Assembly: GCF_008831075.1 (NCBI RefSeq) | Contig: NZ_WBJX01000004.1 | Span: 297,358-361,357, forward strand | Direction: 5' to 3' | Length of the DNA stretch: 64,000 bases | Source: Pseudoclavibacter terrae | Lineage (GTDB): Bacteria; Actinomycetota; Actinomycetes; Actinomycetales; Microbacteriaceae | Shown: positions 17,176 to 25,677 of the stretch, one piece after another | Layout of the letters: the number at the start of each line of letters is the position of its first letter | Numbering within the stretch: position 1 is the first letter of the stretch | Program-made: the position numbers and the translations under genes | Notes under the pieces: generated by a model | What the model was told of the DNA's origin: nothing | Seen by the model: the letters and a program-made list of their open reading frames with translations, nothing else | Database searches by the model: none

Positions 17176-17319
17176 CTAGCCGGGGTCGAAGATGTGCCCC
17201 AGAATGCCGCTGGTCAGCGTGAGCCAGACGAGCGCGACGACTGCTCCTAGGCTCACAAGTAGGGTGAGTATTTTCTTGTTTTCGTTCGTTGGCATGTCAC
17301 CAGCTTGCATGCTCGCCAT
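17176..17319 (-). CDS. Small single-pass membrane protein, hypothetical
   Basis: A 47-residue frame from ATG 17319 to TAG 17176, or 39 residues from ATG 17295. The sequence is a charged start (NENKK), then a hydrophobic stretch ILTLLVSLGAVVALVWLTL that fits one membrane helix, then GILGHIFDPG. The hydrophobic block and clean stop make it a plausible small protein, but no strong ribosome binding site is seen. It sits between two repeat copies in a region otherwise without genes. Function unknown. Confidence 0.4.
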   Translation of the reverse strand: MASMQAGDMPTNENKKILTLLVSLGAVVALVWLTLTSGILGHIFDPG

Positions 17320-17762
17320 CTGCAGGTATCCACGGCGGTTGCGGGGACCGAGGCGCAGTCGTCGTGGTGCCGTCGTGCGCCGAGGTGTGTTGGGGTTCGT
17401 TCTCTACTGCGTGAGACACCTCAGAACCCATGGTTTCGCGAGGACTGGACGGGATCGAGCAAGCTTGCCTTGCGATGCCGCCCGGGTTGCTTGCGAACCC
17501 GATTGGTCTAGCCATTCGGGCGTTCCAGCGACTGGAGACAAGCGGTCGCTTCACTGGGTGAGAGAACCCTCGGCCGCCATCCGACAGCACGCGCAATGCG
17601 TCGCCTGAAGCCGTCGAGATCCCGAGGACGATTAGGCCCCGGGAGGAACGGGGATATGACTGTGGCTTCGTCACATCGATCCCGGTCCTATGTTTAGAGG
17701 GAAAGTCTGTCAATGAGCCCCCGTTCGGGGTCGGTCGATACTCCGGCCTCGCTCTGTCAGCT
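17320..17762. other. Gene-free stretch of 443 bases
   Basis: Holds one repeat copy (17411-17445) and, presumably, the promoter of the serine hydrolase at 17763. Open frames here on both strands are short and show no recognisable protein. Confidence 0.5.
17411..17445. repeat. Palindromic repeat family AACCCATGGGTT, copy 2
   Basis: GTGAGACACCTCAGAACCCA followed by TGGTTTCGCGAGGAC. Same order of blocks as the copy at 19932-19966: GTGAGACA, CTCARAACCCATGG, GCGAG. Confidence 0.65.
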
Positions 17763-19790
17763 ATGTACTCCGTTGAAGGATCAAAATTGCTCAGCTCTCC
17801 CCTCTTCCTCGTTCGCGGCCTGAGCGCTATAGCCCTGACATGGGTGTTCGCGATGCTCGGCGCGACAAGCGCAGCAGCCGCGCCCGTCGGGCTCACGAGC
17901 ACCGCGCACGAGCTCACGACTGAGGACGTGAACGCATGGCTCGACGGGATGCTCCCTTCCGCTCTCGAGCGTGAGGGAATCGCTGGTGCAACGGTTGGAG
18001 TCGTCAGCAAGGGACAGGTGATGACGCAGCGTGGGTTTGGCTACGCGGACACCGGCTCGGACACTGAGGACCCGGTGCCCGTGGATCCGCAGCACACGCT
18101 CTTCCGCATCGGGTCGATCTCCAAGATCGTGACCGCCACCGCTGTGATGCAGCTCGTCGAGCAAGGACGTCTCGCCCTGGATGCGCCAGTTCAGGACTAT
18201 CTCGACTTCACGCTCGACACCTCATTCGAGAAACCCATCACGCTCCGTCATCTCCTCACCCACACCGCCGGCTTCGAGGACAAGATTGCCGGAGTCATCG
18301 CTGGCCCCGGAGAGAATGCCACATCGCTCCGCGATGCCGTTACGGTCGACCAGCCCGAGCAGATCGCAGAACCTGGCACGACCCCCGCATACTCCAACTA
18401 CTCGAACGGGCTCGCCGCGTATGTCGTAGAGCGGACCGTCGGCGTCGGCTACGCCGACTACGTCCAGGAGCACGTCTTCGACGCGGTAGGAATGTCGACT
18501 GCAACGCTCGCCCAGCCGCTGCCCGATGAGATGCAGTTGTCGATGTCCAAGGGCTACTCGTTCACCGGCTCCGCTGAAGTGCCGTTCGAGATCAATGCAC
18601 CCGCCCCTGCCGGTGCGATCTCCGCGACGACTGCAGATATGAACGCGTTCATGCTCGCGCAGCTCGGGGACAGCAGTCCGCTGCTCAGCGAACGCACTCT
18701 GGAGCAGATGCACGAGCCAGCCCTCAGCGCCGAGGAGCTTGGCGGTCTCGCTGCAGGACCTCGCATGACCCTGGGATACTTCGAGGCGGACAGAAACGGG
18801 CACCGAATCCTCAGCCACGGAGGTGACCTCACCGCGTTCCACGCGCAACTCGACCTCTACCCAGACGACGAAGCCGGCGTATATATCTCCCTGAACAGCA
18901 CCGGGTTGAACGGGGACGCGTCGACTGCGATCCGAGACGCCCTGTCTCGCGGGTTCGCAGACCGGTACTTTCCCGACCAGCGCGACGCAGCCGTCGTGGA
19001 AACGACGACCGCAGCCGAGCATGCAGACGAGATCGTCGGAACCTATCAGGTGTCGAGACGGAGCGAGTCCACGTTCGTGCGCCTTTTCGCTGCCTTCTCC
19101 ACCGTGGAAGTGTCTCCAAGCGCGGGCAATGCGGTGACGATATCGGCGGTGACCGACTTGGCCGGGATTCCCGTGGATCTCGTCGAGGTGGAGCCCTGGG
19201 TCTGGCAAGAAGTTGATGGGCAACGACGCTTCGCCGTCGATCAGCAGGACGGACGCGTGGTCGCGATCGGCCTCAACCCGGCGTTCGCGCTCCAGCCGAT
19301 GTCGCCGAGTCGGGCGGCGTTGCCGATCATCGCGACGCTCTCGCTCGCTGTACTCGCTGCCGCGGTGCTCGCGCTTCCTGCGCGGTGGGGCATCCGTCGC
19401 TGGTACAAGGTCGCTCAGGAAGCCCCGCGTCGGGAGCGGCTGCTGCGCCGCCTCCGAGCGGTCGCCCTCGTGGCGCTTGCTCTTGCGGGCATACTCTGGG
19501 CGACAGTCGCGGCGACGCTCCTCTCGGACGGAGCTCCACCGTCTGCAGTGATTCTGCGTTCAGCACAAGCACTCACCTTTGCGGCCGTTCTGGGCGCGCT
19601 TCCGGCATTGCTCCTCGCAATCCACCGCGCGCAACCAACGGAGAACAACGCGGAGATTCCTTCGTCGTGGCGCTCCAGAGGGGCACACACCCTCCGCATC
19701 ACCGGACGCATTGTTCTGACGCTCGCATTCTGTGGACTCGGGTACGTGGCTGTCGTCGGCGGATTGCTTCTCCCGAGCATCACCTACTGA
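17763..19790 (+). CDS. Serine hydrolase of the beta-lactamase/penicillin-binding family with C-terminal membrane domain
   Basis: A 675-residue exported protein. Residues ~14-40 form a signal or anchor helix ending in SAAAA. The class C beta-lactamase/esterase-type domain (about 45-400) has the SxxK motif in GSISKIV, the YxN motif in YSNYSN and an HGG motif in LSHGGD. After a ~100-residue linker domain come about four hydrophobic helices (from ~495, the last near 655-673). The arrangement resembles membrane-bound D-aminopeptidase/FmtA-like hydrolases; the substrate is likely cell-wall or peptide-like rather than an antibiotic. The start at 17763 is uncertain: an ATG preceded by no strong site. 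It is monocistronic. Confidence 0.8.
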   Translation: MYSVEGSKLLSSPLFLVRGLSAIALTWVFAMLGATSAAAAPVGLTSTAHELTTEDVNAWLDGMLPSALEREGIAGATVGVVSKGQVMTQRGFGYADTGSDTEDPVPVDPQHTLFRIGSISKIVTATAVMQLVEQGRLALDAPVQDYLDFTLDTSFEKPITLRHLLTHTAGFEDKIAGVIAGPGENATSLRDAVTVDQPEQIAEPGTTPAYSNYSNGLAAYVVERTVGVGYADYVQEHVFDAVGMSTATLAQPLPDEMQLSMSKGYSFTGSAEVPFEINAPAPAGAISATTADMNAFMLAQLGDSSPLLSERTLEQMHEPALSAEELGGLAAGPRMTLGYFEADRNGHRILSHGGDLTAFHAQLDLYPDDEAGVYISLNSTGLNGDASTAIRDALSRGFADRYFPDQRDAAVVETTTAAEHADEIVGTYQVSRRSESTFVRLFAAFSTVEVSPSAGNAVTISAVTDLAGIPVDLVEVEPWVWQEVDGQRRFAVDQQDGRVVAIGLNPAFALQPMSPSRAALPIIATLSLAVLAAAVLALPARWGIRRWYKVAQEAPRRERLLRRLRAVALVALALAGILWATVAATLLSDGAPPSAVILRSAQALTFAAVLGALPALLLAIHRAQPTENNAEIPSSWRSRGAHTLRITGRIVLTLAFCGLGYVAVVGGLLLPSITY

Positions 19791-19931
19791 CCACAGGCGC
19801 TTGCCCCGCGGCTCTCGAGGACGGTGACGCCCGCGCTGCGATCTACGGGCACGACGTGGCGGACCTCGACGGGGAGCAGCAAGCCCGCGCCCCACTTGAC
19901 GTCTCGTCCGTCATGCAACCTGTGACTGCCA

Positions 19932-19966
19932 GTGAGACATCTCAAAACCCATGGGTTGCGAGAACG
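19932..19966. repeat. Palindromic repeat family AACCCATGGGTT, copy 3
   Basis: GTGAGACATCTCAAAACCCA then TGGGTTGCGAGAACG, containing the perfect 12 bp palindrome AACCCATGGGTT. It lies in the 284-base gap between the serine hydrolase and the membrane protein at 20075. Confidence 0.7.
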
Positions 19967-20074
19967 AGGGTGATCCCCACGAGTACGTGTTTCCGCACCA
20001 CCTCCCGCTAGTCGTCGTGAACACACCGCCGGACCGTGTCCGCCCTAGGCCAGCTCGAGGGAGAGTATGGGGCG

Positions 20075-20728
20075 GTGAGCACCCATTTCGACAAAACGTT
20101 CCGGGCCGATCCGCGGTTTGCGCGCAAACGAGTCGCAGGTCACACCTGGTTCGGGATCGCGCTCATCCTGGCGGGCTTCGTCTGCATCGTGTTCACTGCG
20201 CAGAACTTCATCCCTCTCGCCGAGTGGGCCCGCGAGGGAGGCGAGGACTCGGCACTGGTTCGCAATCGCATGGCGGGCATCACGCCGCTTGTCATGATCG
20301 CGATCGAACTCGTTGGCATCGCTTGGGGGGTGTACCTCCTCATCGTCGGCGCTCGCCCGTGGCATGTCGCTGCGACCGGGACCCGGCTGCGCAAGCGCTA
20401 CTACGGCTTCCATCTCAGCGATCAGACCTTCTTTCACGAGGCGCACCGGCGATTCGCGACCGGTGATCCGTCAGTGTTCGCGCCCTTTCCTCACCAAGTA
20501 GATGGCGGGCAGACGGTCGTGATGATCTGGACAGCCGACGCCGACCAGACCGCGTTCGTCGGCATCTCCTGGGACCAGAATCGGCGACGCACGCACAATC
20601 TGCCACTCATCTCGCACACTGGCCCGCGCTATCAGGCACTCGACGCCGCGCTCCGGAACAAGCTGTACAAGCCGCTGCCCGACGAGCACAATCCACTGCT
20701 GCGCCCCGGCACTCGACCAGCAGACTGA
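20075..20728 (+). CDS. Two-helix membrane protein, paralogue of 27698-28321, unknown function
   Basis: A 217-residue protein from the GTG at 20075, chosen for GGGAGAG nine bases upstream; the frame is open to 20036. Two membrane helices (roughly residues 20-45 and 75-100) bracket a short acidic loop, and the C-terminal ~110 residues form a soluble domain with IWTADADQTAFVGISW. The protein at 27698-28321 shares this layout, the RxRKRxxGxH segment after helix 2 and nearly the same IWTADADQ core, so the two are paralogues. I do not recognise the family. It converges with 20738-22114. Confidence 0.75.
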   Translation: MSTHFDKTFRADPRFARKRVAGHTWFGIALILAGFVCIVFTAQNFIPLAEWAREGGEDSALVRNRMAGITPLVMIAIELVGIAWGVYLLIVGARPWHVAATGTRLRKRYYGFHLSDQTFFHEAHRRFATGDPSVFAPFPHQVDGGQTVVMIWTADADQTAFVGISWDQNRRRTHNLPLISHTGPRYQALDAALRNKLYKPLPDEHNPLLRPGTRPAD

Positions 20729-20737
20729 GCGAGCCGA

Positions 20738-22114
20738 TCAGCCGCCGAACGAGTCCAGCGGTGTCCGCTGCCCTTCTCGAAACTCGTCTAGGGCCCGCTC
20801 GAAGGAGTACGACGAGGACCGGTAGAGCACGGATCCATCGTGCGCGACGAGGATCATGCCGCCGCCGCGAATCGATCGGAACACCGCGACTCCCCCATCG
20901 AACGGGGCCGCGGACACGGGATCATCAAAGACCTTCCCCCGCTTCTCGTTGAGGGAGCAGAAGAGACGAAATCCCGAGTCCGCGAGTCGGCGGTCCGATG
21001 CCGAGAGCCGTCCCCAATCGACCGAGGGTGGCACGGCATCCCCACGGCTGACGGGAACGAGGATGGGCGATAGGGCCGGTGATCCCGCCGCGTCGAGGTA
21101 CGACTCGCGGATCTCCTGCGGCGTCGAGCGCAGCAGGTGGGTGAAGTCGCGGGCATCCCGTGCTGCGGTGATTCCAGCATCGGCGATCTCGATGCCCCGT
21201 TCGGAGCCGTCTGTCCCGCGCACGGACACCCACCCGGGTGCGACGGGCTCAAACCGCAGGCCTTCCGCGATCTCGACGGGAGGAGCGGGCTCGACGAGGA
21301 GGGGGAGCCTGAGCTGGGGAGCGTGCCGGGCAGCCGGACCGAACTGCAGCAGCAGATAGCGCTCAACGTCTTCGGCGCCGCGAGCTCGCATCCTCGTGTC
21401 ATGTAGGCCACGGGAGTACCGGCGGACGCACCACCATCCGTCAGCGTCCGAGACTTCATAGCCGGTCTCGAAGTCACCGACGAGCACCGTGTCGCCACGT
21501 GCGGTCACCTCGGCGCCGCCGAGCGCGACGAACTCCCGGAAGGCCGTCGAGAACAGCCACTCGGGCGACCACGACAGAACGACGGGCGGGTTCACCTGGG
21601 GTTGACCGACGTCGAAGACGGGAGATCCGTGTGGGTCCAGCAGTGCTCGTCGAAGGGTCCCGAGGGGCACGGCCATGAGGTGACTGAACGTTCGGGGCTC
21701 CCAGGGAACCCCGCGAAGGAAGATCACTGTTCGGCTCGGATCGGCCACGCTCCAGAGACGAACGTTTCCCTTGCCGTCGGTCGCCGACTCGGTGCCAGCG
21801 GCGAGCGCTGGCTGAGTGCTTGTCGCCAGCAGCCCGAATCCACGCGTCCCCCGGACTGATGCGTTGCCGATGAGGAAGGTCAGGTAGCGCTCGACGTCCT
21901 CGAGCCGTGACGCCTGAAACTCCGTGACATAGCTTCCCGATCGCGACGCTCCGGCCACCAGATAGCCGGCATCGCTTGATCGGACTCGGTGGCGCTCCTC
22001 GCCACCCCTGCTCCACACTTCGACGTCCTCATCGTCGCTGCCGACCGCGTACCCAGCCAGCCCGATGAACTCGGCGAACATCGACGAGGGACCGAGTGCG
22101 TTGAGAAGCGTCAC
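20738..22114 (-). CDS. Multi-domain protein, possibly tandem Imm61-like immunity domains
   Basis: About 458 residues from the GTG at 22114; the frame is open to 22474. That GTG is seven bases after TACCGT, which fits a leaderless start, but this is uncertain. Two segments, LEDVERYLTFLIG and AEDVERYLLLQFG, each follow a beta-rich stretch with YVTEF or YEVSDADGWW, and a third, weaker unit closes the protein, suggesting internal duplication. The ERYL..FG ending recalls the Imm61/TNT-antitoxin family; this is a recollection, not a search. No signal peptide or membrane helix. If immunity-like, the toxin partner is not in this window. Confidence 0.55.
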   Translation of the reverse strand: MTLLNALGPSSMFAEFIGLAGYAVGSDDEDVEVWSRGGEERHRVRSSDAGYLVAGASRSGSYVTEFQASRLEDVERYLTFLIGNASVRGTRGFGLLATSTQPALAAGTESATDGKGNVRLWSVADPSRTVIFLRGVPWEPRTFSHLMAVPLGTLRRALLDPHGSPVFDVGQPQVNPPVVLSWSPEWLFSTAFREFVALGGAEVTARGDTVLVGDFETGYEVSDADGWWCVRRYSRGLHDTRMRARGAEDVERYLLLQFGPAARHAPQLRLPLLVEPAPPVEIAEGLRFEPVAPGWVSVRGTDGSERGIEIADAGITAARDARDFTHLLRSTPQEIRESYLDAAGSPALSPILVPVSRGDAVPPSVDWGRLSASDRRLADSGFRLFCSLNEKRGKVFDDPVSAAPFDGGVAVFRSIRGGGMILVAHDGSVLYRSSSYSFERALDEFREGQRTPLDSFGG

Positions 22115-22416
22115 GCAAGCGACGGTAGCGTGCCCGGGCCGAGGGAACCCTGCCGGGTCTACCCGACCCCACCGTGCCTCGAGTGCCTGCAGTCGAGGCT
22201 CATCGCTGGGGTTTACTCGGCCGCGTGAAGCAATGTGGTCGATGCAGCTCCTTGTAGGCGGTGCATCTGTCTCAGAACCTCCTTCGTCTCGAAACCCATC
22301 TGTTTCGCGAACCTGAGGACGGGGGGCTAGTCGGTCTGTGTGTGGGTTGCTGGATGGCGGCGAACACCGCGGGCCTCTACGTACTGGAGTCGACTCATCA
22401 TTGCCACTTAGCGCTT
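22115..22416. other. Gene-free stretch with one repeat copy
   Basis: The 300-odd bases between the divergent genes starting at 22114 (minus) and 22448 (plus) hold a repeat copy at 22267-22318 and the two promoters. No protein was recognised. Confidence 0.5.
22267..22318. repeat. Palindromic repeat family AACCCATGGGTT, copy 4 (long form)
   Basis: TGTCTCAGAACCTCCTTCGT, then CTCGAAACCCATCTGTTTCGCGAACC. The same long form with the TGTCTCAAAACCTTCTTG lead is at 26593-26640. Confidence 0.6.
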
Positions 22417-22440
22417 GTATCAGTATTGATAATGATACTG
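22417..22440. promoter_or_regulatory. Overlapping palindromes upstream of the ABC operon regulator
   Basis: GTATCA (22417-22422) pairs with TGATAC (22433-22438), and CAGTAT (22421-22426) with ATACTG (22435-22440). The AT-rich site ends eight bases before the regulator ATG at 22448, so it overlaps the promoter and is the expected place for autorepression. Confidence 0.55.
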
Positions 22441-22447
22441 TTTGAAC

Positions 22448-22987
22448 ATGGTCTCCTCGTCTGCGCTCTTCCATCCCATCCGGCTTCGTATCGTCCAGTC
22501 GTTGTTAGCGGGTGACGAGCTGACGCCTCACGAACTGCATGGGCGGTTGAGCGATGTCCCGATCGCTACCCTGTATCGCCATATCAAGCACCTGCTCGAG
22601 CACGAGCTCATCGAGGTCGCGGACGAACGTCGTGCGCGCGGTGCGAGTGAGCGTTCGTACCGCGTTAGTGCGAGTCTGGCGAACCCAAGTTCGGATGAGT
22701 TGCGGTCGCTGTCGTCTGAGGAGCTGATGACGGTGTTCACCGTCTTCGTCTCTGGGGTCATTCGTGATTTCGATACGTACGTGGAGGGTGAGGCGCGGGA
22801 TCTCATCGACGATCGGGTGAGCTTCGCGCAGGCGGATTTCTGGGCGACTGATGAGGAAGTGGATGCGTTTTTCGCATCGGTCATGGAAGCGCTTGGGAAG
22901 GTTTTGGAGAATGAACCGGGTGAGGGTCGTCGCCGTCGCGCGCTGACGACGATCACGCTGCCCCGCCCCGAGATCGATGGTGTCTGA
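22448..22987 (+). CDS. ArsR/HTH_20-type transcriptional regulator of an ABC transporter operon
   Basis: About 179 residues from ATG 22448 (a TTG at 22442 is also in frame). The N-terminal winged helix reads HPIRLRIVQSLL, then ELHGRLSDVPIATLYRHIKHLLEHELIEV, typical of ArsR/PadR-like repressors with a recognition helix at TLYRHIKHL; the C-terminal half is an acidic helical ligand or dimer domain. Its stop overlaps the ATG of the ABC ATPase (TGATG), so it is the first gene of the operon it presumably controls. The palindromes just upstream fit autoregulation. The inducer is unknown. Confidence 0.85.
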   Translation: MVSSSALFHPIRLRIVQSLLAGDELTPHELHGRLSDVPIATLYRHIKHLLEHELIEVADERRARGASERSYRVSASLANPSSDELRSLSSEELMTVFTVFVSGVIRDFDTYVEGEARDLIDDRVSFAQADFWATDEEVDAFFASVMEALGKVLENEPGEGRRRRALTTITLPRPEIDGV

Positions 22988-23700
22988 TGTCGACAATCGG
23001 GCGGTTCACCGCAATTGCGGACGGGCTCGTGGTTGGGTACGGCACCACTCCGGTGCTCGACCCCGTGGACGTCCGTATCGGGGTCGGTGTGACGGCGCTT
23101 CTTGGGCGAAACGGCGGAGGGAAAACCACGCTGATGCGCACGATCTGCGGCATCATTCCCGCCCTTTCCGGCACAATCTCCGTGCTGGGCGAAATCGTCG
23201 CAGACGGGGCCGCCGTACGGACGCGAGTGGGGTATCTCGGCCACGAGCTCGCGGTGGCTCACGCTCTGACCGTGCAGCAGAATCTCATGTTCTGGCGTGA
23301 CATCTCACGTGCATCGGCACGTGCCAGGATGCGCGGGATTGATGAGATTGTGGCTCAGTTCGAGTTGAGGCCGATCTTGCATCGGCGGGTGGCGTCCCTG
23401 AGCCGCGGACAGTGTCAGCGTGTCGAGCTTGCGCGTATGAGCATGAGCGATCCAGAGTTCGTGGTGCTCGACGAACCGCTGACCGGGCTCGATCCTCTAT
23501 TCGCTTCCCAGGTCCGCTCACTTCTTCGTTCTTGGGGAGAGACGCGAACTGTGCTGTACTCCACGCACAGCGTGCCCGAGGCGTTGGCGCTCGCCGATCG
23601 ATTCCTGGTCGTGCGAGGTCGTTCGGTCGTGGAGCTCGGCGGTGATGGATTCGCTGTCAGCGAGCAGACCATCCTGCGGCATCTGCAGGTTGCCGCGTGA
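22987..23700 (+). CDS. ABC transporter ATP-binding protein
   Basis: A 237-residue ATPase: Walker A GRNGGGKT (residues ~38-45), signature LSRGQ, Walker B FVVLDEP and the H-loop in STHS. The signature LSRGQCQR departs slightly from LSGGQ. It is of the drug/bacteriocin-export type (ABC-2 systems) and pairs with the permease that overlaps its end (GTGA). Starts on the stop of the regulator, so expression is coupled. Substrate unknown. Confidence 0.9.
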   Translation: MSTIGRFTAIADGLVVGYGTTPVLDPVDVRIGVGVTALLGRNGGGKTTLMRTICGIIPALSGTISVLGEIVADGAAVRTRVGYLGHELAVAHALTVQQNLMFWRDISRASARARMRGIDEIVAQFELRPILHRRVASLSRGQCQRVELARMSMSDPEFVVLDEPLTGLDPLFASQVRSLLRSWGETRTVLYSTHSVPEALALADRFLVVRGRSVVELGGDGFAVSEQTILRHLQVAA

Positions 23701-24509
23701 CGGGGCGAAGGGTGCGTCGCTCGCTCGCGATCCGCGCGTTCACTCAGCGGGCCTGGATACATCAGGGAGCCGCGCTGCTCTTGTTCTCGATCGGTATCGG
23801 GGCTGGGGTGGGTTTTCTAACGTGCCTAGTTGGGCCGGGAGCGAATGCGTTGTCCGGGGCGGACGGCTTGATACCTGCTGGAGTGGCCGAGTTGGCGACG
23901 GTGCGAGATTCCGCGGGGGCAGTTCTTCCCGTGGCTTCCTTCGTGTTCTCGCTGACGCCCATTCTCCTGGGCTCCCTTGTCTCGATCATCGCGACGTTGA
24001 CGTTGCCCGGTGTCGTCGCAGACGACGTGCAGGGCGGTGGGATCGAAGTGTTGCTGGCAGGGCCCTTGCCGCGTCGGGACCTGTTCCTGTCGTACCTCGC
24101 TGCCGGCTGCGTCCTTGCTGCCGTGTCGTGGCTCGCAGCGACGCTCGCATTCGCGGCGACGACCGCCGCTTCGCTGATTGTCACCTCGACGGTGGTGGAT
24201 GTGACGCTCCCCTTCGTGCTTGCGCTCATTGTCCTCCCGCTCTCGTTGGGATTATGGTCTTCAGCCGTCACCCTGTTCGGCGCTCTCTTCCACCCGCGCA
24301 GTCTCGAATCGCGGGCTGGAATGAATGGTGGCCCGATACGACTTCTTGCGATCGCCCCCTCCCTGCTTGGCCTCCCTGCCATAGTGCTTCTCCCGGATCT
24401 GGCCCTCCCCGCCCTCGGGGCGATGTTCCTCGGCGCCCTGGCAGCCAGCTTGCTCACGGTTCACCTCATAGCGCGCGGCTTTCGAAGTACCCGCATCCTC
24501 GGCAGCTGA
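23697..24509 (+). CDS. ABC-2 type transporter permease
   Basis: A 270-residue membrane protein with about six hydrophobic helices (for example near 25-50, 82-103, 133-160, 170-195, 215-232, 236-257) and a short cytoplasmic segment GGGIEVLLAGPLPRRDLFLSY between helices 2 and 3, typical of ABC-2 permeases. The GTG start at 23697 overlaps the ATPase stop. The partner ATPase is 22987-23700. The ~27-base gap to the next gene keeps it in the operon. Confidence 0.85.
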   Translation: MTGRRVRRSLAIRAFTQRAWIHQGAALLLFSIGIGAGVGFLTCLVGPGANALSGADGLIPAGVAELATVRDSAGAVLPVASFVFSLTPILLGSLVSIIATLTLPGVVADDVQGGGIEVLLAGPLPRRDLFLSYLAAGCVLAAVSWLAATLAFAATTAASLIVTSTVVDVTLPFVLALIVLPLSLGLWSSAVTLFGALFHPRSLESRAGMNGGPIRLLAIAPSLLGLPAIVLLPDLALPALGAMFLGALAASLLTVHLIARGFRSTRILGS

Positions 24510-24535
24510 CCACGTCTCCCCAGAATGGACACCCC

Positions 24536-24763
24536 ATGAATCTCGACTTCGACCTGGTCGTCCCGCTCCTCCCGCTTCTTGTCCTCTTGATCCTGCTTCT
24601 TGGCTGGTGTCTCGTCGATCTGATTCGGCGCCCCGAGGTGCGATATCTGCCCAAACTGGTTTGGGCGCTGATCGCGATCGTCGTGATCCCGTTTGGCGCC
24701 ATTGCCTACTTCATTCTCGGCCGTACTTCGGAAGCCCCTCTGAGTGACGAGGACCTCCGGTGA
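24536..24763 (+). CDS. PLDc_N-domain small membrane protein
   Basis: A 75-residue protein with two hydrophobic helices: a leucine-rich one (residues ~7-28) and KLVWALIAIVVIPFGAIAYFILGR, the signature of the PLDc_N (PF13396) small-protein family. Its end overlaps the GTG of the second ABC ATPase. The order PLDc_N protein, ATPase, permease matches B. subtilis yxlE-yxlF-yxlG, which is linked to toxic-peptide responses; a self-protection role here is inference. It is not a phospholipase. Confidence 0.8.
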   Translation: MNLDFDLVVPLLPLLVLLILLLGWCLVDLIRRPEVRYLPKLVWALIAIVVIPFGAIAYFILGRTSEAPLSDEDLR

Positions 24764-25677
24764 ACACCAACAACGTCGCGCTCCAGGTCGATCGCATCAC
24801 GCGCATCTTCTCCAACGGCACGGGGATCCGCGGCCTCACGTTCCAGGCGAACAGTCAGGGTGTCACCGCCGTCATAGGTCCGAACGGGGCTGGCAAAACT
24901 GTCCTTTTCACCATCATCGCGGGGCTCGCCTCCCCCGATTCCGGACAAGTCGTGTCGCCACCCGGGACGCGAACGGCGTACTGCCCCGATGTCCCCGAGT
25001 TCGAGTCGTGGCTCACGGCCCGCGAAGTGGTCGAAAACTCCGCGTTGATGTCCGGTGCACGCAGCAGCATCGCGCCGCGGGAAGCCCTGCGGCTCTGCGG
25101 GTTGAAGAAGGTTGAGGCACGCCGTGTCGCGGACTTCTCTCGAGGGATGCTCCAGCGCCTCGGTCTGGCGTCTGCACTGGTGCTGGATCCTGACGTGCTC
25201 ATCCTCGACGAACCCAACAGCGCGCTCGACCCCATCGGCCGCGCGGACATCCGAGCTGTGCTTGAGGAGCAACGAAAGCACCGGTGCATACTCCTCTCCA
25301 GCCACCTACTCAGCGAAGTGGAACACCTCGCTGACCAAGTGGTAGTCCTGAACGAGGGGCGCCTGGTCTCGTCCGGAACGACGGCGCAGCTGCTCACACG
25401 CGCCGCCAGTCCCACCTGGAACATCCGGCTGACCTCAGCGCTCACCACAGAGCAAACGCGCACATCGGAAGAGGCACTCCGCTCACGATTCCCGACGGCG
25501 CACATCCGGTTCCTCACCGACGCGATCTGTCGGGTGCAGTTCCCGAGCTTCGTACAAGCGGACACCGAGCTCCCTCGACTGATCGCCGAGCTGCCCGCGC
25601 CACTCTTCGAGGTTTCACTCCAGGATCGAGATCTGGACGCCGCATTCGCTCGGATCATCGGAGGTACCCGCTCATGA
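24760..25677 (+). CDS. ABC transporter ATP-binding protein (second system)
   Basis: A 305-residue ATPase with Walker A GPNGAGKT (residues ~38-45), signature FSRGM, Walker B VLILDEPNSALDP and H-loop SSHLLSE, plus a ~90-residue C-terminal domain after the ATPase core as in BcrA/CcmA-type multidrug exporters. GTG start overlaps the PLDc_N gene stop (GTGA). The altered signature (FSRGM in place of LSGGQ) occurs in this subclass. It works with the permease at 25674. Confidence 0.9.
   Translation: MNTNNVALQVDRITRIFSNGTGIRGLTFQANSQGVTAVIGPNGAGKTVLFTIIAGLASPDSGQVVSPPGTRTAYCPDVPEFESWLTAREVVENSALMSGARSSIAPREALRLCGLKKVEARRVADFSRGMLQRLGLASALVLDPDVLILDEPNSALDPIGRADIRAVLEEQRKHRCILLSSHLLSEVEHLADQVVVLNEGRLVSSGTTAQLLTRAASPTWNIRLTSALTTEQTRTSEEALRSRFPTAHIRFLTDAICRVQFPSFVQADTELPRLIAELPAPLFEVSLQDRDLDAAFARIIGGTRS

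Noticed and set aside
19784-20026. Minus-strand frame with VKWGAGLLLPVEVRHVVPVDRS
   Set aside because: It crosses a palindromic repeat copy, has no ribosome binding site and matches no family; likely chance.
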